Origin: Hyphomicrobiales bacterium
GTDB taxonomy: Bacteria > Pseudomonadota > Alphaproteobacteria > Rhizobiales > Rhizobiaceae
NCBI GenBank assembly: GCA_900469615.1
Contig: UBYA01000013.1
Span: forward strand, 183,405 to 247,404
Direction: 5' to 3'
DNA: 64,000 nucleotides
The notes below the pieces were generated by a model that saw nothing but the letters and a program-made list of their open reading frames with translations, was not told the DNA's origin and made no database searches. This document shows, in pieces, positions 18,112 through 26,657 of this stretch. Made by a program: the position numbers and the translations under genes. Within the stretch, counting starts at the first letter, position 1, and each line of letters opens with the position of its first letter.

Positions 18112-19035
18112 ATGACCAAGATCAGCGAACGTCCCGGCATCGAGCCGGGCGAGACGATCGGCTTTGCCGGTCTCGGCGTCATGGGCCAGCCGATGGCCCT
18201 CAATCTGGCAAAAGCCGGTAAGAAACTTGTCGTCTGGAACCGCTCGCCGGCCGCGGCCGAGCCGCTGCGCGAGGCGGGTGCTGCCGTGGCTGCCAGCGCC
18301 GAAGAGGTGTTCGAGCGTGCGCGCATCGTCATTCTGATGCTCGTCAGCGAAGCGGTGCTGGATGCGGTCCTGAAGCGCGGGACGCCCGCCTTTGCCAAGC
18401 TGGTCGCCGGGCATATCGTGGTGTCCATGGGGTCCAACTCGCCCGATTATTCGCGCGGGCTGGCGGCCGATATCGCTGCCGCCGGCGGGCGTTATGTCGA
18501 GGCGCCGGTTTCCGGTTCGCGGAAGCCAGCGGAAGCAGGGCAGCTTGTCGCGTTGCTCGGCGGCGATGCGCAAGCCGTCGCGCAGGTGCGGCCGTTGCTT
18601 GCGCCCATGTGCCGCGAAACGATTCCGTGCGGTCCGGTCGGCAATGCGTTGCTGATGAAGCTTGCCGTCAATCTCTATCTCTGCACCATGCTGGCGGGGC
18701 TCGCCGAGGCGGCGCATTTTGCCGAGAGCAATGGGCTCGACCTCAAGACTTTCAAGGCCGCCATCGATGCCGGCCCGATGGCCAGCGATCTGACGCGCGT
18801 GAAAATCCCGAAGCTCGTCGCCCGGGATTTTTCAGTGCAGGCGGCAACGGCCGATGCGTTCCACAGCACCGATCTGATCGCTCGGGCGGCGCGCGCGGCC
18901 GGCGTGGCATCGCCCGTTCTCGACCTCTGCCGCGCTCTTTATGGGGAGAGCGTCGAGCTCGGCAACGGCCGGCTCGACATGGTGTCGGTGGTCACGGCCA
19001 TCGAGGCCCGCACCGCGGCGCTTGGCCGCTCCTAG
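18112..19035 (+). CDS. NAD(P)-dependent beta-hydroxyacid dehydrogenase (3-hydroxyisobutyrate dehydrogenase family)
   Basis: 307-residue enzyme of the 6-phosphogluconate/3-hydroxyisobutyrate dehydrogenase family. The N-terminal Rossmann motif is IGFAGLGVMGQPMALNLAKAG (about residues 18-38), followed by VVWNRSPAAAEPL; the substrate motif is RYVEAPVSGSRKPAEAGQL and the catalytic Lys lies in GNALLMKLAVNLYL (G-x-x-x-K-x-x-x-N). GarR, YihU and glyoxylate reductase are alternatives; the DFSVQAATAD stretch and SGSR suggest a GLYR/glyoxylate-succinic semialdehyde reductase type. Start ATG 18112 was preferred over an ATG 42 bases upstream since CGGAG precedes it. The TAG stop codon is contributed by the mosaic repeat beginning at 19033. 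It follows ilvE but a stem-loop separates them. Confidence 0.85.
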   Translation: MTKISERPGIEPGETIGFAGLGVMGQPMALNLAKAGKKLVVWNRSPAAAEPLREAGAAVAASAEEVFERARIVILMLVSEAVLDAVLKRGTPAFAKLVAGHIVVSMGSNSPDYSRGLAADIAAAGGRYVEAPVSGSRKPAEAGQLVALLGGDAQAVAQVRPLLAPMCRETIPCGPVGNALLMKLAVNLYLCTMLAGLAEAAHFAESNGLDLKTFKAAIDAGPMASDLTRVKIPKLVARDFSVQAATADAFHSTDLIARAARAAGVASPVLDLCRALYGESVELGNGRLDMVSVVTAIEARTAALGRS

Positions 19036-19138
19036 AGCAATCCCAGGAAAAGTGCGCAGCGGTTTTCCGTCCGGAATTGCGCAAAAAGCAAACAGATAGG
19101 GCAGTTCAGCGATTCCGTGAACCAAGGAACCGCTCTAG
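19033..19138. repeat. RIME-like mosaic intergenic element, single complete copy
   Basis: Complete copy bounded by inverted TAGAGC (19033-19038) and GCTCTA (19132-19137). It has the core AGTGCGCAGCGGTTTTCCG, an inner palindrome, and an end palindrome GGTTCC-type (19110-19136). Its first three bases are the stop codon of the upstream dehydrogenase gene. Same family as 12221-12425 and 38601-38705. Confidence 0.8.
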
Positions 19139-19204
19139 CAAACCACAGGCGGATGCCTATGTTGGGTTGGCATTTCAACAGACATTCCTGAAAGGAAAAC
19201 GGAC

Positions 19205-20257
19205 ATGTCTGCCCCTTCTGATAGCAATCTTTTCCGAAAGCTTGGGTTGAAGCATCCCTTGATCGTCGCGCCGATGGCCGGCGGTCCTTCCTCCGTGGAT
19301 CTGGTGGCATCGGCTTCGGCTGCCGGTGCTCTCGGGGCCATGGGCGGCGCTTACTCCAATGCCGCGGCCATCGAGGCGTTTGCGGCGCAGGTGCGCCAGC
19401 GAACCGACAGGCCGTTTTCGATCAACCTCTTCATTCCGCATTCGATCCCGGACATTGCCGCCGATCGGCTTGCGCGGGCTGTGGAGGCGACCGCACGCTA
19501 TCGGCAGGAACTGGAGCTGCCTTCGCCGCAGCTCGAGGCGCCCTATGAAGAGGCTTTCGATGCGCAGTTCGAGGCTGTGCTCCGCATCAAGCCGGCATGC
19601 TTCAGCTTCGTCTTCGGCCTGCTGCCTGGCGATCATGTCCGCGAGGCAAAGAAAGCGGGGATTCCGCTGATCGGCACGGCGACGACGCTCGATGAGGCGA
19701 GGGCGCTGGAAGACAGCGGGGTGGATGCGATCACGCTTCAGGGCTTCGAGGCGGGCGGCCATCGCGGCATTTTCGATGCCGGCGCAGCGGATCCGGAGAT
19801 CGGCCTTCGCGATCTTCTGGTCCAGTGCGTCGGCACCGTTCGCCTGCCGCTGATCGCGGCCGGCGGCATCATGACCTCAGCCGATATTCAGGCGGTGCTA
19901 GAGGCCGGGGCGCAGGCCGTTCAGATGGGCACGGCCTTTCTCGCCTGCACGGAGGCTGGAACATCGGCGCCCTATCGCAAGAAGCTCCTCGAAACGGCGG
20001 AACGCAGGACGCGGACGACGCGCGCCTTTTCCGGCCGCTTCGCACGCGGCATCGAAAACCGCTTCATGAACGAGATGGATGGGAAGCCGGAAGGCATTCT
20101 TCCCTTTCCGGCGCAGAACAAGTTCACGCGGGACATGCGCGGCGCATCGACGGCGAAGGGATTGCCGGATTTCCTGTCGCTTTGGTCCGGCACCGGCAGG
20201 GGCGAACTCTGGCAGGGCAGCGCCGCCACGCTGATCGACCGCCTTTTCGCGGAATGA
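19205..20257 (+). CDS. Nitronate monooxygenase (2-nitropropane dioxygenase family)
   Basis: 350-residue FMN-dependent TIM-barrel enzyme. Order of motifs: HPLIVAPMAGGPSSVDLVAS (FMN and substrate), GALGAMGGAYS, PFSINLF, ITLQGFEAGGHRG with the catalytic His, PLIAAGGIMTSADIQAVLEAGAQAVQMGTAFL binding the FMN phosphate. Family members oxidise alkyl nitronates such as propionate 3-nitronate, a plant toxin, which would suit a soil or plant-associated bacterium. Start ATG 19205 follows AAAGGAAAACGGAC. It stands alone, bracketed by the mosaic repeat upstream and the convergent gapR gene downstream. The function is inferred from family only. Confidence 0.88.
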   Translation: MSAPSDSNLFRKLGLKHPLIVAPMAGGPSSVDLVASASAAGALGAMGGAYSNAAAIEAFAAQVRQRTDRPFSINLFIPHSIPDIAADRLARAVEATARYRQELELPSPQLEAPYEEAFDAQFEAVLRIKPACFSFVFGLLPGDHVREAKKAGIPLIGTATTLDEARALEDSGVDAITLQGFEAGGHRGIFDAGAADPEIGLRDLLVQCVGTVRLPLIAAGGIMTSADIQAVLEAGAQAVQMGTAFLACTEAGTSAPYRKKLLETAERRTRTTRAFSGRFARGIENRFMNEMDGKPEGILPFPAQNKFTRDMRGASTAKGLPDFLSLWSGTGRGELWQGSAATLIDRLFAE

Positions 20258-20272
20258 CGGTTTTGGGCGCTT

Positions 20273-20302
20273 CAAAAAGAAAGGAGCCGGCAAGCCGGCT
20301 CC
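20273..20302 (-). terminator. Rho-independent terminator of the gapR-like gene
   Basis: GGAGCCGGC (20283-20291) pairs perfectly with GCCGGCTCC (20294-20302); on the minus strand a TTTCTTTTT tract follows, 33 bases past the gapR stop. It may also slow the convergent plus-strand transcript. Confidence 0.85.
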
Positions 20303-20334
20303 CGATTCTGTCCTGAGGCCGATGAAAGCCGTAA

Positions 20335-20586
20335 TCATTCCATGCCGAGTGCGGCCATGTAGGTCTGGAGGATGGATTCTTCTTCCAGACGCTCGTTGGC
20401 GTCCTTTTTGCGAAGGCGGATGATCGTGCGGATCGCCTTGGTGTCGTAGCCGCGGCCCTTGGCTTCGCCCATGACGTCCTTGATGTCGGACTGGATGGCG
20501 GCCTTTTCTTCTTCGAGACGCTCGATGCGCTCGATGAATTGACGCAGTTCCGCGGCGGCCACGTTCTCGACGCTGTTCTCTTCCAT
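20335..20586 (-). CDS. gapR: GapR-like nucleoid-associated protein (DUF2312/UPF0335)
   Basis: 83-residue, highly charged, all-helical protein. The pattern ELRQFIERIERLEEEKAAIQ, IKDVMGEAKGRGYDTKAIR, RLRKKDANERLEEESILQTYM is the signature of DUF2312, whose Caulobacter member GapR forms a tetramer clamp on overtwisted AT-rich DNA ahead of replication and transcription and stimulates topoisomerases. The family is nearly restricted to alphaproteobacteria and their phages. The start ATG 20586-20584 has AGGAG seven bases upstream (TTTAGGAGAAG). It is a monocistronic minus-strand gene with its own terminator. Naming rests on family membership and size; phage copies exist but no phage genes are near. 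Confidence 0.85.
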   Translation of the reverse strand: MEENSVENVAAAELRQFIERIERLEEEKAAIQSDIKDVMGEAKGRGYDTKAIRTIIRLRKKDANERLEEESILQTYMAALGME

Positions 20587-20757
20587 GCACTTCTCCTAAA
20601 AGATCTCAAAGGGTCGCTTGCAGCCGGTCGCGGATGATATCGGTGGATCACCGATGCGGCACATCGCTTCAGGGCCGACGCGGTATTTCGAATTCGATCG
20701 GGCAGTTGACCTGCCGCGAATGGCGCGCAAGGTCAAGCCGTATTGGTGAAGGGAGCG

Positions 20758-21063
20758 TTAAACTTTCGGCTTGTTCTGCTCGAAAGCGGCTTTTTGCACA
20801 GGCGAGGCTTCCTTTTGATGCAGGTTTTTCCAATCCTCGTAGGGCATGCCGTAGACGATCTCGCGGGACTCGTCCTTGCTGACGGGCAGGCCGGCCTCTT
20901 CGGCGGCCTCGCGATACCAGTTGGAAAGGCAGTTGCGGCAGAAGCCGGCAAGGTTCATCAGGTCGATGTTCTGCACGTCGCTGCGCTCGCGCAGATGCGC
21001 AACGAGATGGCGGAAGGCGGCCGCCTCCAGTTCGGTCTGCTGTTGCCTGGTGAGCGTGGTCAT
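20758..21063 (-). CDS. DUF1244 family protein
   Basis: 101-residue protein, start ATG 21063-21061 with GAGGAGA upstream. The domain spans nearly the whole length: EAAAFRHLVAHLRERSDVQNIDLMNLAGFCRNCLSNWY, then REIVYGMPYEDWKNLHQKEA, the standard DUF1244 pattern with a conserved C-x-x-C pair (FCRNC) that could bind a metal. Family members are small soluble proteins of unknown function found widely in proteobacteria. It lies 41 bases downstream of the N-formylglutamate amidohydrolase gene on the same strand, and this pairing suggests a common transcript. Confidence 0.85.
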   Translation of the reverse strand: MTTLTRQQQTELEAAAFRHLVAHLRERSDVQNIDLMNLAGFCRNCLSNWYREAAEEAGLPVSKDESREIVYGMPYEDWKNLHQKEASPVQKAAFEQNKPKV

Positions 21064-21103
21064 CTCTTTCTCCTCGATTCGCCCGCGGTGCCGCGCATCG
21101 CTC

Positions 21104-21898
21104 TCACGTTTCATAAGGGCCGGTGCGCGAAGGATACCGCCTGTAGTCGTGCAGTGCCGGATCGGCATTGATTTCGGCGAAGATCGGCGCGAGCCGGCCG
21201 ACCCATTCGGCAATGCCGGCTTCGTCGCCGATCAGATCCTGGCGAACCTCCAGCAGCGCGTGCGGAATGCCTTTCACCATGCAATGGCGGTACATGCTGT
21301 CGTTGCGCAAGGCGCCGTCATAAGGCTCGTTGTCTCCGATCACCAGATCGGTATTCGCGCCAAGCTTTGCAAGAAGCGGCGCGACCGCGCGGTCGTCGCT
21401 GTCCCACAGGACCGTCGCATGCCATGGTCGCGGCACGCCCTTCCACACCGGCGTGAAGGAGTGCATCGACAAGATCAGCGGTGCCATGCCCGTCGCATCC
21501 GCGACCGCGGCGATCGTCTCGTCGACCGCCTGGTGATAGGGCCGGTAGAAGGTCTCGATGCGATAGTTCCACTCGTCATCCGTGATCGGATGATTGCCCG
21601 GAATAATCGCTCCATCCGAGATCTTCATGATCAGCGTCGGGTCGTCCTCGCCGCGGTTGGGATCGATCAGCAGGCGGGAAAAGCCGCCGAGCACGCCCGG
21701 CACGCCCAGTCGCTCGCAGAGCTGGCGGCACAGGCCCTCGATGCCGATGTCGTAGGCGATGTGGCGGGAAAAGGCGGCAGCCGGCAACCCGAGGCTGCCG
21801 TAGCGCTCGGGGAGGCGCCGCATGGCGTGATCACCGAGGATGACCATGCCTTTGTCACGATTGCCGGGTATGATTTCATACGGTCTGAAGTCGGTCAT
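21104..21898 (-). CDS. N-formylglutamate amidohydrolase family protein
   Basis: 264-residue zinc-type hydrolase of the FGase/HutG family. It shows VILGDHAMRRLP, RHIAYDIGIEGLCRQL, SRLLIDPNRGEDDPTLIMKISDG, MHSFTPVWKGVPRPWHATVLWD, and LLEVRQDLIGDEAGIAEW in the usual order; His, Glu and Arg of these segments form the metal and substrate sites. HutG converts N-formylglutamate to glutamate and formate in histidine breakdown, but no other hut gene is here and many family members act on other N-formyl amino acids, so the substrate is open. First gene of a probable two-gene unit with DUF1244. Cytoplasmic. Confidence 0.87.
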   Translation of the reverse strand: MTDFRPYEIIPGNRDKGMVILGDHAMRRLPERYGSLGLPAAAFSRHIAYDIGIEGLCRQLCERLGVPGVLGGFSRLLIDPNRGEDDPTLIMKISDGAIIPGNHPITDDEWNYRIETFYRPYHQAVDETIAAVADATGMAPLILSMHSFTPVWKGVPRPWHATVLWDSDDRAVAPLLAKLGANTDLVIGDNEPYDGALRNDSMYRHCMVKGIPHALLEVRQDLIGDEAGIAEWVGRLAPIFAEINADPALHDYRRYPSRTGPYET

Positions 21899-22103
21899 GC
21901 GGATTGTCGATTATCGTAATTTTCAACTCTTTGTTTGATTGCATGTGCGGATGGAAGGTGCAAGGTTCGCAGCTTCGATCGGATGAGGAGCGGTGCGGGG
22001 GCGCCGTCACCATACCGTGAAGAAAATATAATCGATTAGAGTTGCGTTGACATTCATCGGATGGCGGCGCAAGAAGACGCAACAACGAATAACCGGGAGC
22101 CAA

Positions 22104-22592
22104 TTGGAAGCCGTGTCCAGCCAAGTCGCGCCACGTTTCGTTAAGCGGTCAGGCCCGCTAGCCCGAATCGCCTTCCTCATTCTCGCTGCGGCAGCGCCGT
22201 TCTTCTTCATGCCGAATGCGGCACATGCCGACTTCCGAACTTGCAACGGCACGCAGAACCTCGTCGGCGTCGCGATCGGTTATCGCGCGAAGGACGGCTG
22301 GGTGACGGAGGGCTGGTGGCAGATCCCGGCCAATACCTGCGCCACCTTGATCGAGGGGCCGCTTCAATCCCGCTATTATTATCTCTACGCAGAAGATGCG
22401 GCCCGCGGCGGCCGCTGGACGGGCGACGTCGAAATGTGCGTGGCGGAAAATGAATTCAAGATCCCAGGCGTGAAGGACTGCTACGCGCGTGGCTACCAGA
22501 AGATGGGATTCAAGGAATACGACACGGGGCGTCAGGCGAGCTGGATGGTTCAGCTCTCAGATACTCCGGGCAGCCAAGAAAGCCAGAATTGA
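22104..22592 (+). CDS. DUF1036 exported protein
   Basis: 162-residue protein in the reading chosen. A basic region and hydrophobic stretch (ARIAFLILAAAAPFFFMPNAAHA) act as signal peptide, cleaved after AHA. The rest is DUF1036: DFRTCNGTQNLVGVAIGYRAKDGWVTEGWW, ANTCATLIEGPL, RYYYLYAEDA and MCVAENEFKIPGVKDCYARGY, with four cysteines for disulfides. The family is an alphaproteobacterial periplasmic protein of unknown role. No ATG is available; TTG 22104 is preferred since CGGGAG lies five bases upstream, with GTG 22113 as the alternative. Its TGA overlaps the ATG of pyruvate kinase (TGATG), so the two are translationally coupled. Confidence 0.8.
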   Translation: MEAVSSQVAPRFVKRSGPLARIAFLILAAAAPFFFMPNAAHADFRTCNGTQNLVGVAIGYRAKDGWVTEGWWQIPANTCATLIEGPLQSRYYYLYAEDAARGGRWTGDVEMCVAENEFKIPGVKDCYARGYQKMGFKEYDTGRQASWMVQLSDTPGSQESQN

Positions 22593-24031
22593 TGAGACGA
22601 AACAGAAAAGTCAAAATCCTCGCAACGCTCGGTCCGGCTTCCTCCACCGAGGAGATGATCCAGAAGCTTCATGAGGCCGGGGCAGACCTGTTCCGCATCA
22701 ACATGAGCCATGCCAGCCATGATTTGATGCGCACGCTGATCCAGCGCATTCGCGCCGTCGAAAGCCGCTGTGGTCGTCCGATCGGCATTCTCGCTGACTT
22801 GCAGGGTCCCAAGCTGCGCGTCGGCAAGTTTGCCGAGGGCAAGGTCGATCTCAAGCCCGGCCAGACGTTTACGCTCGACAATCAGGATACGCCCGGCGAC
22901 AACACGCGCGTCTTCCTGCCGCATCCGGAAATTCTCGAATCGGTCCAGCCCGGCCATCGCCTGCTGATCGATGACGGCAAGCTCGCGCTGCGCGCCGAGA
23001 AGTGCGACGGCAAGAGCATCGTCACGACCGTTATTTCCGGTACGAAGATTTCCGACCGCAAGGGCGTCAGCCTGCCCGATACGCTGCTTGGCGTCGGCGC
23101 GCTGACCGAGAAGGACCGCATCGACCTCGATGCCGTTCTTGCAACCAATGAAGTCGACTGGGTGGCGCTGTCCTTCATCCAGCGCCCTGAAGACCTCACC
23201 GAAGTTCGCAAGATCTCCCATGGCCGCGTCGGCTTGATGTCGAAGATCGAGAAACCGCAGGCCGTCGAGCGTATCGAGGAAATCATCGAGCTTTCCGATG
23301 CGTTGATGGTGGCTCGCGGCGACCTCGGTGTCGAAATGCCGCTTGAATCGGTTCCCGGCATCCAGAAGCAGTTGATCCGCGCCTGCCGCCGCTCCGGCAA
23401 GCCTGTAGTCGTTGCCACGCAGATGCTGGAATCGATGATCTCTTCACCGGTTCCGACCCGCGCCGAAGTTTCCGACGTCGCGACGGCGGTCTTCGAAGGC
23501 GCGGATGCGGTCATGCTCTCGGCCGAATCCGCCTCGGGCGATTATCCCGTCGAAGCCGTGTCGACGATGGCATCCATCGCCCGCACGATCGAGCGCGAGC
23601 CGCATTATCCGGGCATCATCTATGCCCAGCGCGCCCAGCCGGAAGCGACCGGCGCCGACGCGATCTCGCTGGCTGCCCGCCAGATCGCCGAAACGCTGAA
23701 GCTTGCCGCCATCGTCTGTTACACGTCGTCCGGCACCACCGGCCTGCGTGCCTCGCGCGAGCGTCCGCAGGTTCCGATCCTGGCTCTCTCGCCGATCATC
23801 CAGACGGCACGCCGCCTGTCCGTCGTCTGGGGCATGCACTGCGTCGTCACGCATGATGCGACCGACCTTGACGACATGGTCAACAATGCCTGCCGCATCG
23901 TTGCCGAAGAAGGCTTCGGCAAACCGGGCGACCGTATCATCATTTCGGCAGGCGTGCCGCTCGGTACGCCGGGCGCCACGAACATGCTGCGCATTGCCTA
24001 TATCGGCTCGGACGGCCAGTCCGGCGTGTGA
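22592..24031 (+). CDS. pyk: Pyruvate kinase
   Basis: 479-residue pyruvate kinase, converting phosphoenolpyruvate and ADP to pyruvate and ATP. Characteristic segments: KILATLGPASS, FRINMSHAS, ILADLQGPKLRVG, VALSFIQRPEDL, the active-site signature LMSKIEKPQAVERIEEII with catalytic Lys, ARGDLGVEMPLESVP, GKPVVVATQMLESMI and ADAVMLSAESASGDYP; the C-terminal allosteric domain ends with RIIISAGVPLGTPG. Length is normal for the family. The ATG at 22592 overlaps the stop of the DUF1036 gene by one base. A strong terminator follows. Cytoplasmic; the other lower-glycolytic genes of this window (gap, pgk, fba) lie 26-33 kb away on the other strand. Confidence 0.97.
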   Translation: MRRNRKVKILATLGPASSTEEMIQKLHEAGADLFRINMSHASHDLMRTLIQRIRAVESRCGRPIGILADLQGPKLRVGKFAEGKVDLKPGQTFTLDNQDTPGDNTRVFLPHPEILESVQPGHRLLIDDGKLALRAEKCDGKSIVTTVISGTKISDRKGVSLPDTLLGVGALTEKDRIDLDAVLATNEVDWVALSFIQRPEDLTEVRKISHGRVGLMSKIEKPQAVERIEEIIELSDALMVARGDLGVEMPLESVPGIQKQLIRACRRSGKPVVVATQMLESMISSPVPTRAEVSDVATAVFEGADAVMLSAESASGDYPVEAVSTMASIARTIEREPHYPGIIYAQRAQPEATGADAISLAARQIAETLKLAAIVCYTSSGTTGLRASRERPQVPILALSPIIQTARRLSVVWGMHCVVTHDATDLDDMVNNACRIVAEEGFGKPGDRIIISAGVPLGTPGATNMLRIAYIGSDGQSGV

Positions 24032-24071
24032 TTGCCGATGTAAGACTACGGCAAGCACCCTGAAATATCCG

Positions 24072-24102
24072 AAACCCGCTGTCGCAAGATGGCGGGTTTT
24101 TT
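24072..24102 (+). terminator. Rho-independent terminator of pyk
   Basis: AACCCGC (24073-24079) and GCGGGTT (24092-24098) form a stem over a loop that can pair further (TGTC/GATG), followed by six Ts. It lies about 40 bases after the pyk stop codon. The next 290 bases contain no gene that I can support, only a G/C-rich palindrome CCCTGTCCCGACAGGG near 24285-24300. Confidence 0.85.
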
Positions 24103-24397
24103 CTTGGGGCCGGCGTGCCTGCGATCACCCCAACAGGCGGATTGAAAAAGGGTGGTATCGACCGGCGTGCCTATCTCGATCTGCTGACGTCGACGCTCGG
24201 CGCCTTGGCTGCGAAGGATGCTGGGTGGGTGGAGTCGTAACGGGCAGTAGCCATTGGTAGCCGAGTCTGTGGAGAGTGCGCCCCCCCTGTCCCGACAGGG
24301 ATAAAGGGGGTATCAGCGGCTCGGCACATTGCAGGCAGGCCCCGCTTGCTAAGCACCGCAGCACATGCAACCTTCCTCCCGTCAAGAGGAGGGACCC

Positions 24398-25019
24398 ATG
24401 CATCTGACCACGCTGCTCGCCTTCGCCGCCGTTTCCTTCATCGGTATCGCGACGCCGGGACCGACCGTGCTGCTGGCGCTGACGAACGGTTCGCGCTTCG
24501 GTGTCAGGCGCGGTCGGTGCGGTGCTTTCCGATGCGGTTCTCATCGGTGCCGTCGCCATCGGCCTCGGTGCGCTGCTGGCGGCTTCCGAATTCTGGTTCT
24601 CCGCCCTGAAATGGGTGGGTGCGGCCTATCTCGCCTTTCTCGGCATCATGATGCTGCGCTCGAAGGGAACCATCGATAGTGCGCTGCAGGCCGGCGCGAG
24701 TCAGCCGAGAGGAACTGTCATTTCCATCGGCTTGAAGAGCTTCATGGTCGCCGTCACCAACCCGAAGGGCTATCTCTTCTTCTCTGCCTTCCTGCCGCAG
24801 TTCATCGATCCGGCGGCGCCGCAAATGCAGCAATATATCGTTCTGGGCGGTATCTTCGCTGCGCTCGATTTCGCGATCATGTTCGGCTATGCGGTTTTCG
24901 GCTCGCAGGCCGTGCGCGTGCTGAGGTCGGAGGGAGCGAAATGGCTCGAGCGCGCCTGTGGCGGCGCGCTGCTGGCTCTGGCTGGATCGCTGGCGCTGTA
25001 TCGTCGCGCTGTAAACTGA
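24398..25019 (+). pseudogene. LysE/RhtB family amino acid exporter, frameshifted
   Basis: The gene begins at ATG 24398 behind a perfect AGAGGAGG site and reads a normal LysE N-terminus, MHLTTLLAFAAVSFIGIATP then GPTVLLALTNGSRFGVRR, to about 24511. From there the homology continues only in the next reading frame (SGAVGAVLSDAVLIGAVAIG, with GLGALLAASEFWFSALKWVGAAYLAFLG) to the stop at 25019. Family members have a few more residues at the join, so a deletion of several bases, not a multiple of three, is likely; GTCAGGCGCG spans the point. Together the parts make about 209 residues with the six helices of the family, otherwise intact. The family exports amino acids or homoserine lactones. A sequencing error cannot be excluded. 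Confidence 0.8.
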
Positions 25020-25023
25020 AGGC

Positions 25024-25995
25024 TTAGTGGCGGCCGAGCGCCGCTTCGAAGACATCCTGGTCGACATTGCCGCCCGATGTGACGGCGATCACCACATCGC
25101 TGTCGATATCCTTGCCGTGGAAGAGCGCTGCGGCCAGCGCCACGGCGCCCCCGGGTTCAACGACGATCTTCAATCGAGTGAAGGCGAGCGCCATGGCCTT
25201 CTGTGCCTCTTCGTCCGACACGACGAGGCCGGGGCCGCAGAGGCGTTTCAGGATCGGAAACGTGATGTTGCCCGGCTGCGGCGTGATGATGGCGTCGCAG
25301 ATCGAGCCTTGCAGCGCGGCGTTGCGCTCTATCCTGCCTGAAGCCAGCGAGCGGGCGGTGTCGTCGAAATTTTCCGGTTCGCAGGGGCGCACCTTGAGGC
25401 CCGGCGCGCGGGATTCGAGCGCCAGCGCGATGCCCGAGGTCAGGCCGCCGCCACCGCAGGGGACGAGCACGCTTGCCGACTCGATGCCTTCTTCGGCCGC
25501 CTGTTCGGCGATTTCCAGCCCCGTCGTTCCCTGTCCGGCGATCACCTGCGGCTCGTCGAAGGGCTTGATAAGCGTCAGGCCGCGCTCTTTCGAAATGCGT
25601 GCGCCGATCTCGTCGCGATCTTCCTTGATGCGGTCGTAGAGCACGACTTCGGCGCCGAAGGCGCGGGTATTGGCGATCTTCAGCTTCGGCGCATCCGTCG
25701 GCATGACGATGACGGCGGGAATGCCATGCAGCTTTGCGGCCAGCGCCACGCCCTGCGCATGGTTGCCGGAGGAGAAGGCGATAACGCCTTTGGCGCGCAC
25801 GGACGGCTCCAGCGCCGAAACCGCCGACCAGCCGCCGCGAAACTTGAAGGAGCCGGAATGCTGCAGGCATTCGGCCTTCACGAACAGGCGCCGCCCGGCG
25901 ATTTCATCGAGGAAGGGCGAGGAGAGAAGCGGCGTGCGCCGGGCCCGGCCGCCGAGGCGAGCGCGGGCGGCTTCGATCATTGCGATATCGACCAT
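25024..25995 (-). CDS. Threonine/serine dehydratase-like PLP enzyme
   Basis: 323-residue fold-type II PLP enzyme. SGSFKFRGGW (about residues 49-58) holds the Schiff-base lysine, SSGNHAQGVAL contacts the PLP ring, PCGGGGLTSGIALAL binds the phosphate, and TSGGNVDQDVFEAAL closes the domain. Without a C-terminal ACT domain it resembles catabolic threonine ammonia-lyase, serine racemase or threo-3-hydroxyaspartate ammonia-lyase. It deaminates threonine or serine to 2-oxobutyrate or pyruvate. Start at ATG 25995-25993 is chosen by homology; only a weak AGAAGAG lies upstream. It is convergent with the broken LysE gene (4 bases apart). Confidence 0.85.
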   Translation of the reverse strand: MVDIAMIEAARARLGGRARRTPLLSSPFLDEIAGRRLFVKAECLQHSGSFKFRGGWSAVSALEPSVRAKGVIAFSSGNHAQGVALAAKLHGIPAVIVMPTDAPKLKIANTRAFGAEVVLYDRIKEDRDEIGARISKERGLTLIKPFDEPQVIAGQGTTGLEIAEQAAEEGIESASVLVPCGGGGLTSGIALALESRAPGLKVRPCEPENFDDTARSLASGRIERNAALQGSICDAIITPQPGNITFPILKRLCGPGLVVSDEEAQKAMALAFTRLKIVVEPGGAVALAAALFHGKDIDSDVVIAVTSGGNVDQDVFEAALGRH

Positions 25996-26084
25996 GGAGG
26001 GATCACTCTTCTGACTCAGAAAGACTTTCCATCCATAAAGCGCCCGCCTTCTCTTTAAAACAAGGAGATTGTCCCCGTGACACT

Positions 26085-26657
26085 TCAGGCGACGCCGGGC
26101 AGCGAGAGATGTCCGACATGATAGGCCTGGAGGCCAGATCGATCCGGATGTTTGGGTGGCTCGGCCAGGAGACGGAAGCGCACCAGCGTCCAATGGGTCG
26201 GCTCGAAGGCGATGACCGAGGCGAGCGCGTCGCCATTCGATAGTGCCATGGCCGCGGCCTCACTTTCTTCTGCCCGAAGGTCGGCCAGCGACGCATTGAT
26301 ATCGATGGCGGCGACCTCGCGCGTGGCGAACCTTACGCTGCGAATATCGGCTGCTGCATCAGCGCGCCAGGCGACCCAGGTGTTGACCTGCGGGCGGCCG
26401 AAGTTTTCGGTCAGGGCTGCGAAGCCGGGGCCGCAGACGAAGTCGCTCAAGCCCTCTTCTTCATGCCAGACATAGAAGGGAGCGTAGAGGTTCCGCCTGC
26501 TCGCCGTGACCGCATCGCCCTTTCTGGCTGTGAGATAGGCCTTGAACTTGAGGCCCGGCAGATTGTCGAGCAAGGGGCCCTTGTCGCGGATGCGGCGGTC
26601 GATGATCGCCATGTCGTAATCCGCGGGCAGGGGGAAATCATACTGCATGGCGATCAT
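26085..26657 (-). CDS. DUF4865 family protein
   Basis: 190-residue protein beginning MIAMQYDFPLPADYDMAIID, with RRIRDKGPLLDNLPGLKFK, YAPFYVWHEEEGLSDFVCG and FGRPQVNTWVAW following. This is the DUF4865 pattern; the family has a dimeric alpha/beta-barrel-like look but no known reaction. Start ATG 26657-26655 has GGAGGAA seven bases upstream. Its start codon overlaps the stop of the cupin gene (ATGA), so the two are coupled. With the cupin and tautomerase genes and a divergent LysR regulator it forms a recurring gene set in rhizobia and Burkholderia-like bacteria (from memory), probably for modification of a small aromatic or keto compound. Last gene of the operon. Confidence 0.85.
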   Translation of the reverse strand: MIAMQYDFPLPADYDMAIIDRRIRDKGPLLDNLPGLKFKAYLTARKGDAVTASRRNLYAPFYVWHEEEGLSDFVCGPGFAALTENFGRPQVNTWVAWRADAAADIRSVRFATREVAAIDINASLADLRAEESEAAAMALSNGDALASVIAFEPTHWTLVRFRLLAEPPKHPDRSGLQAYHVGHLSLPGVA

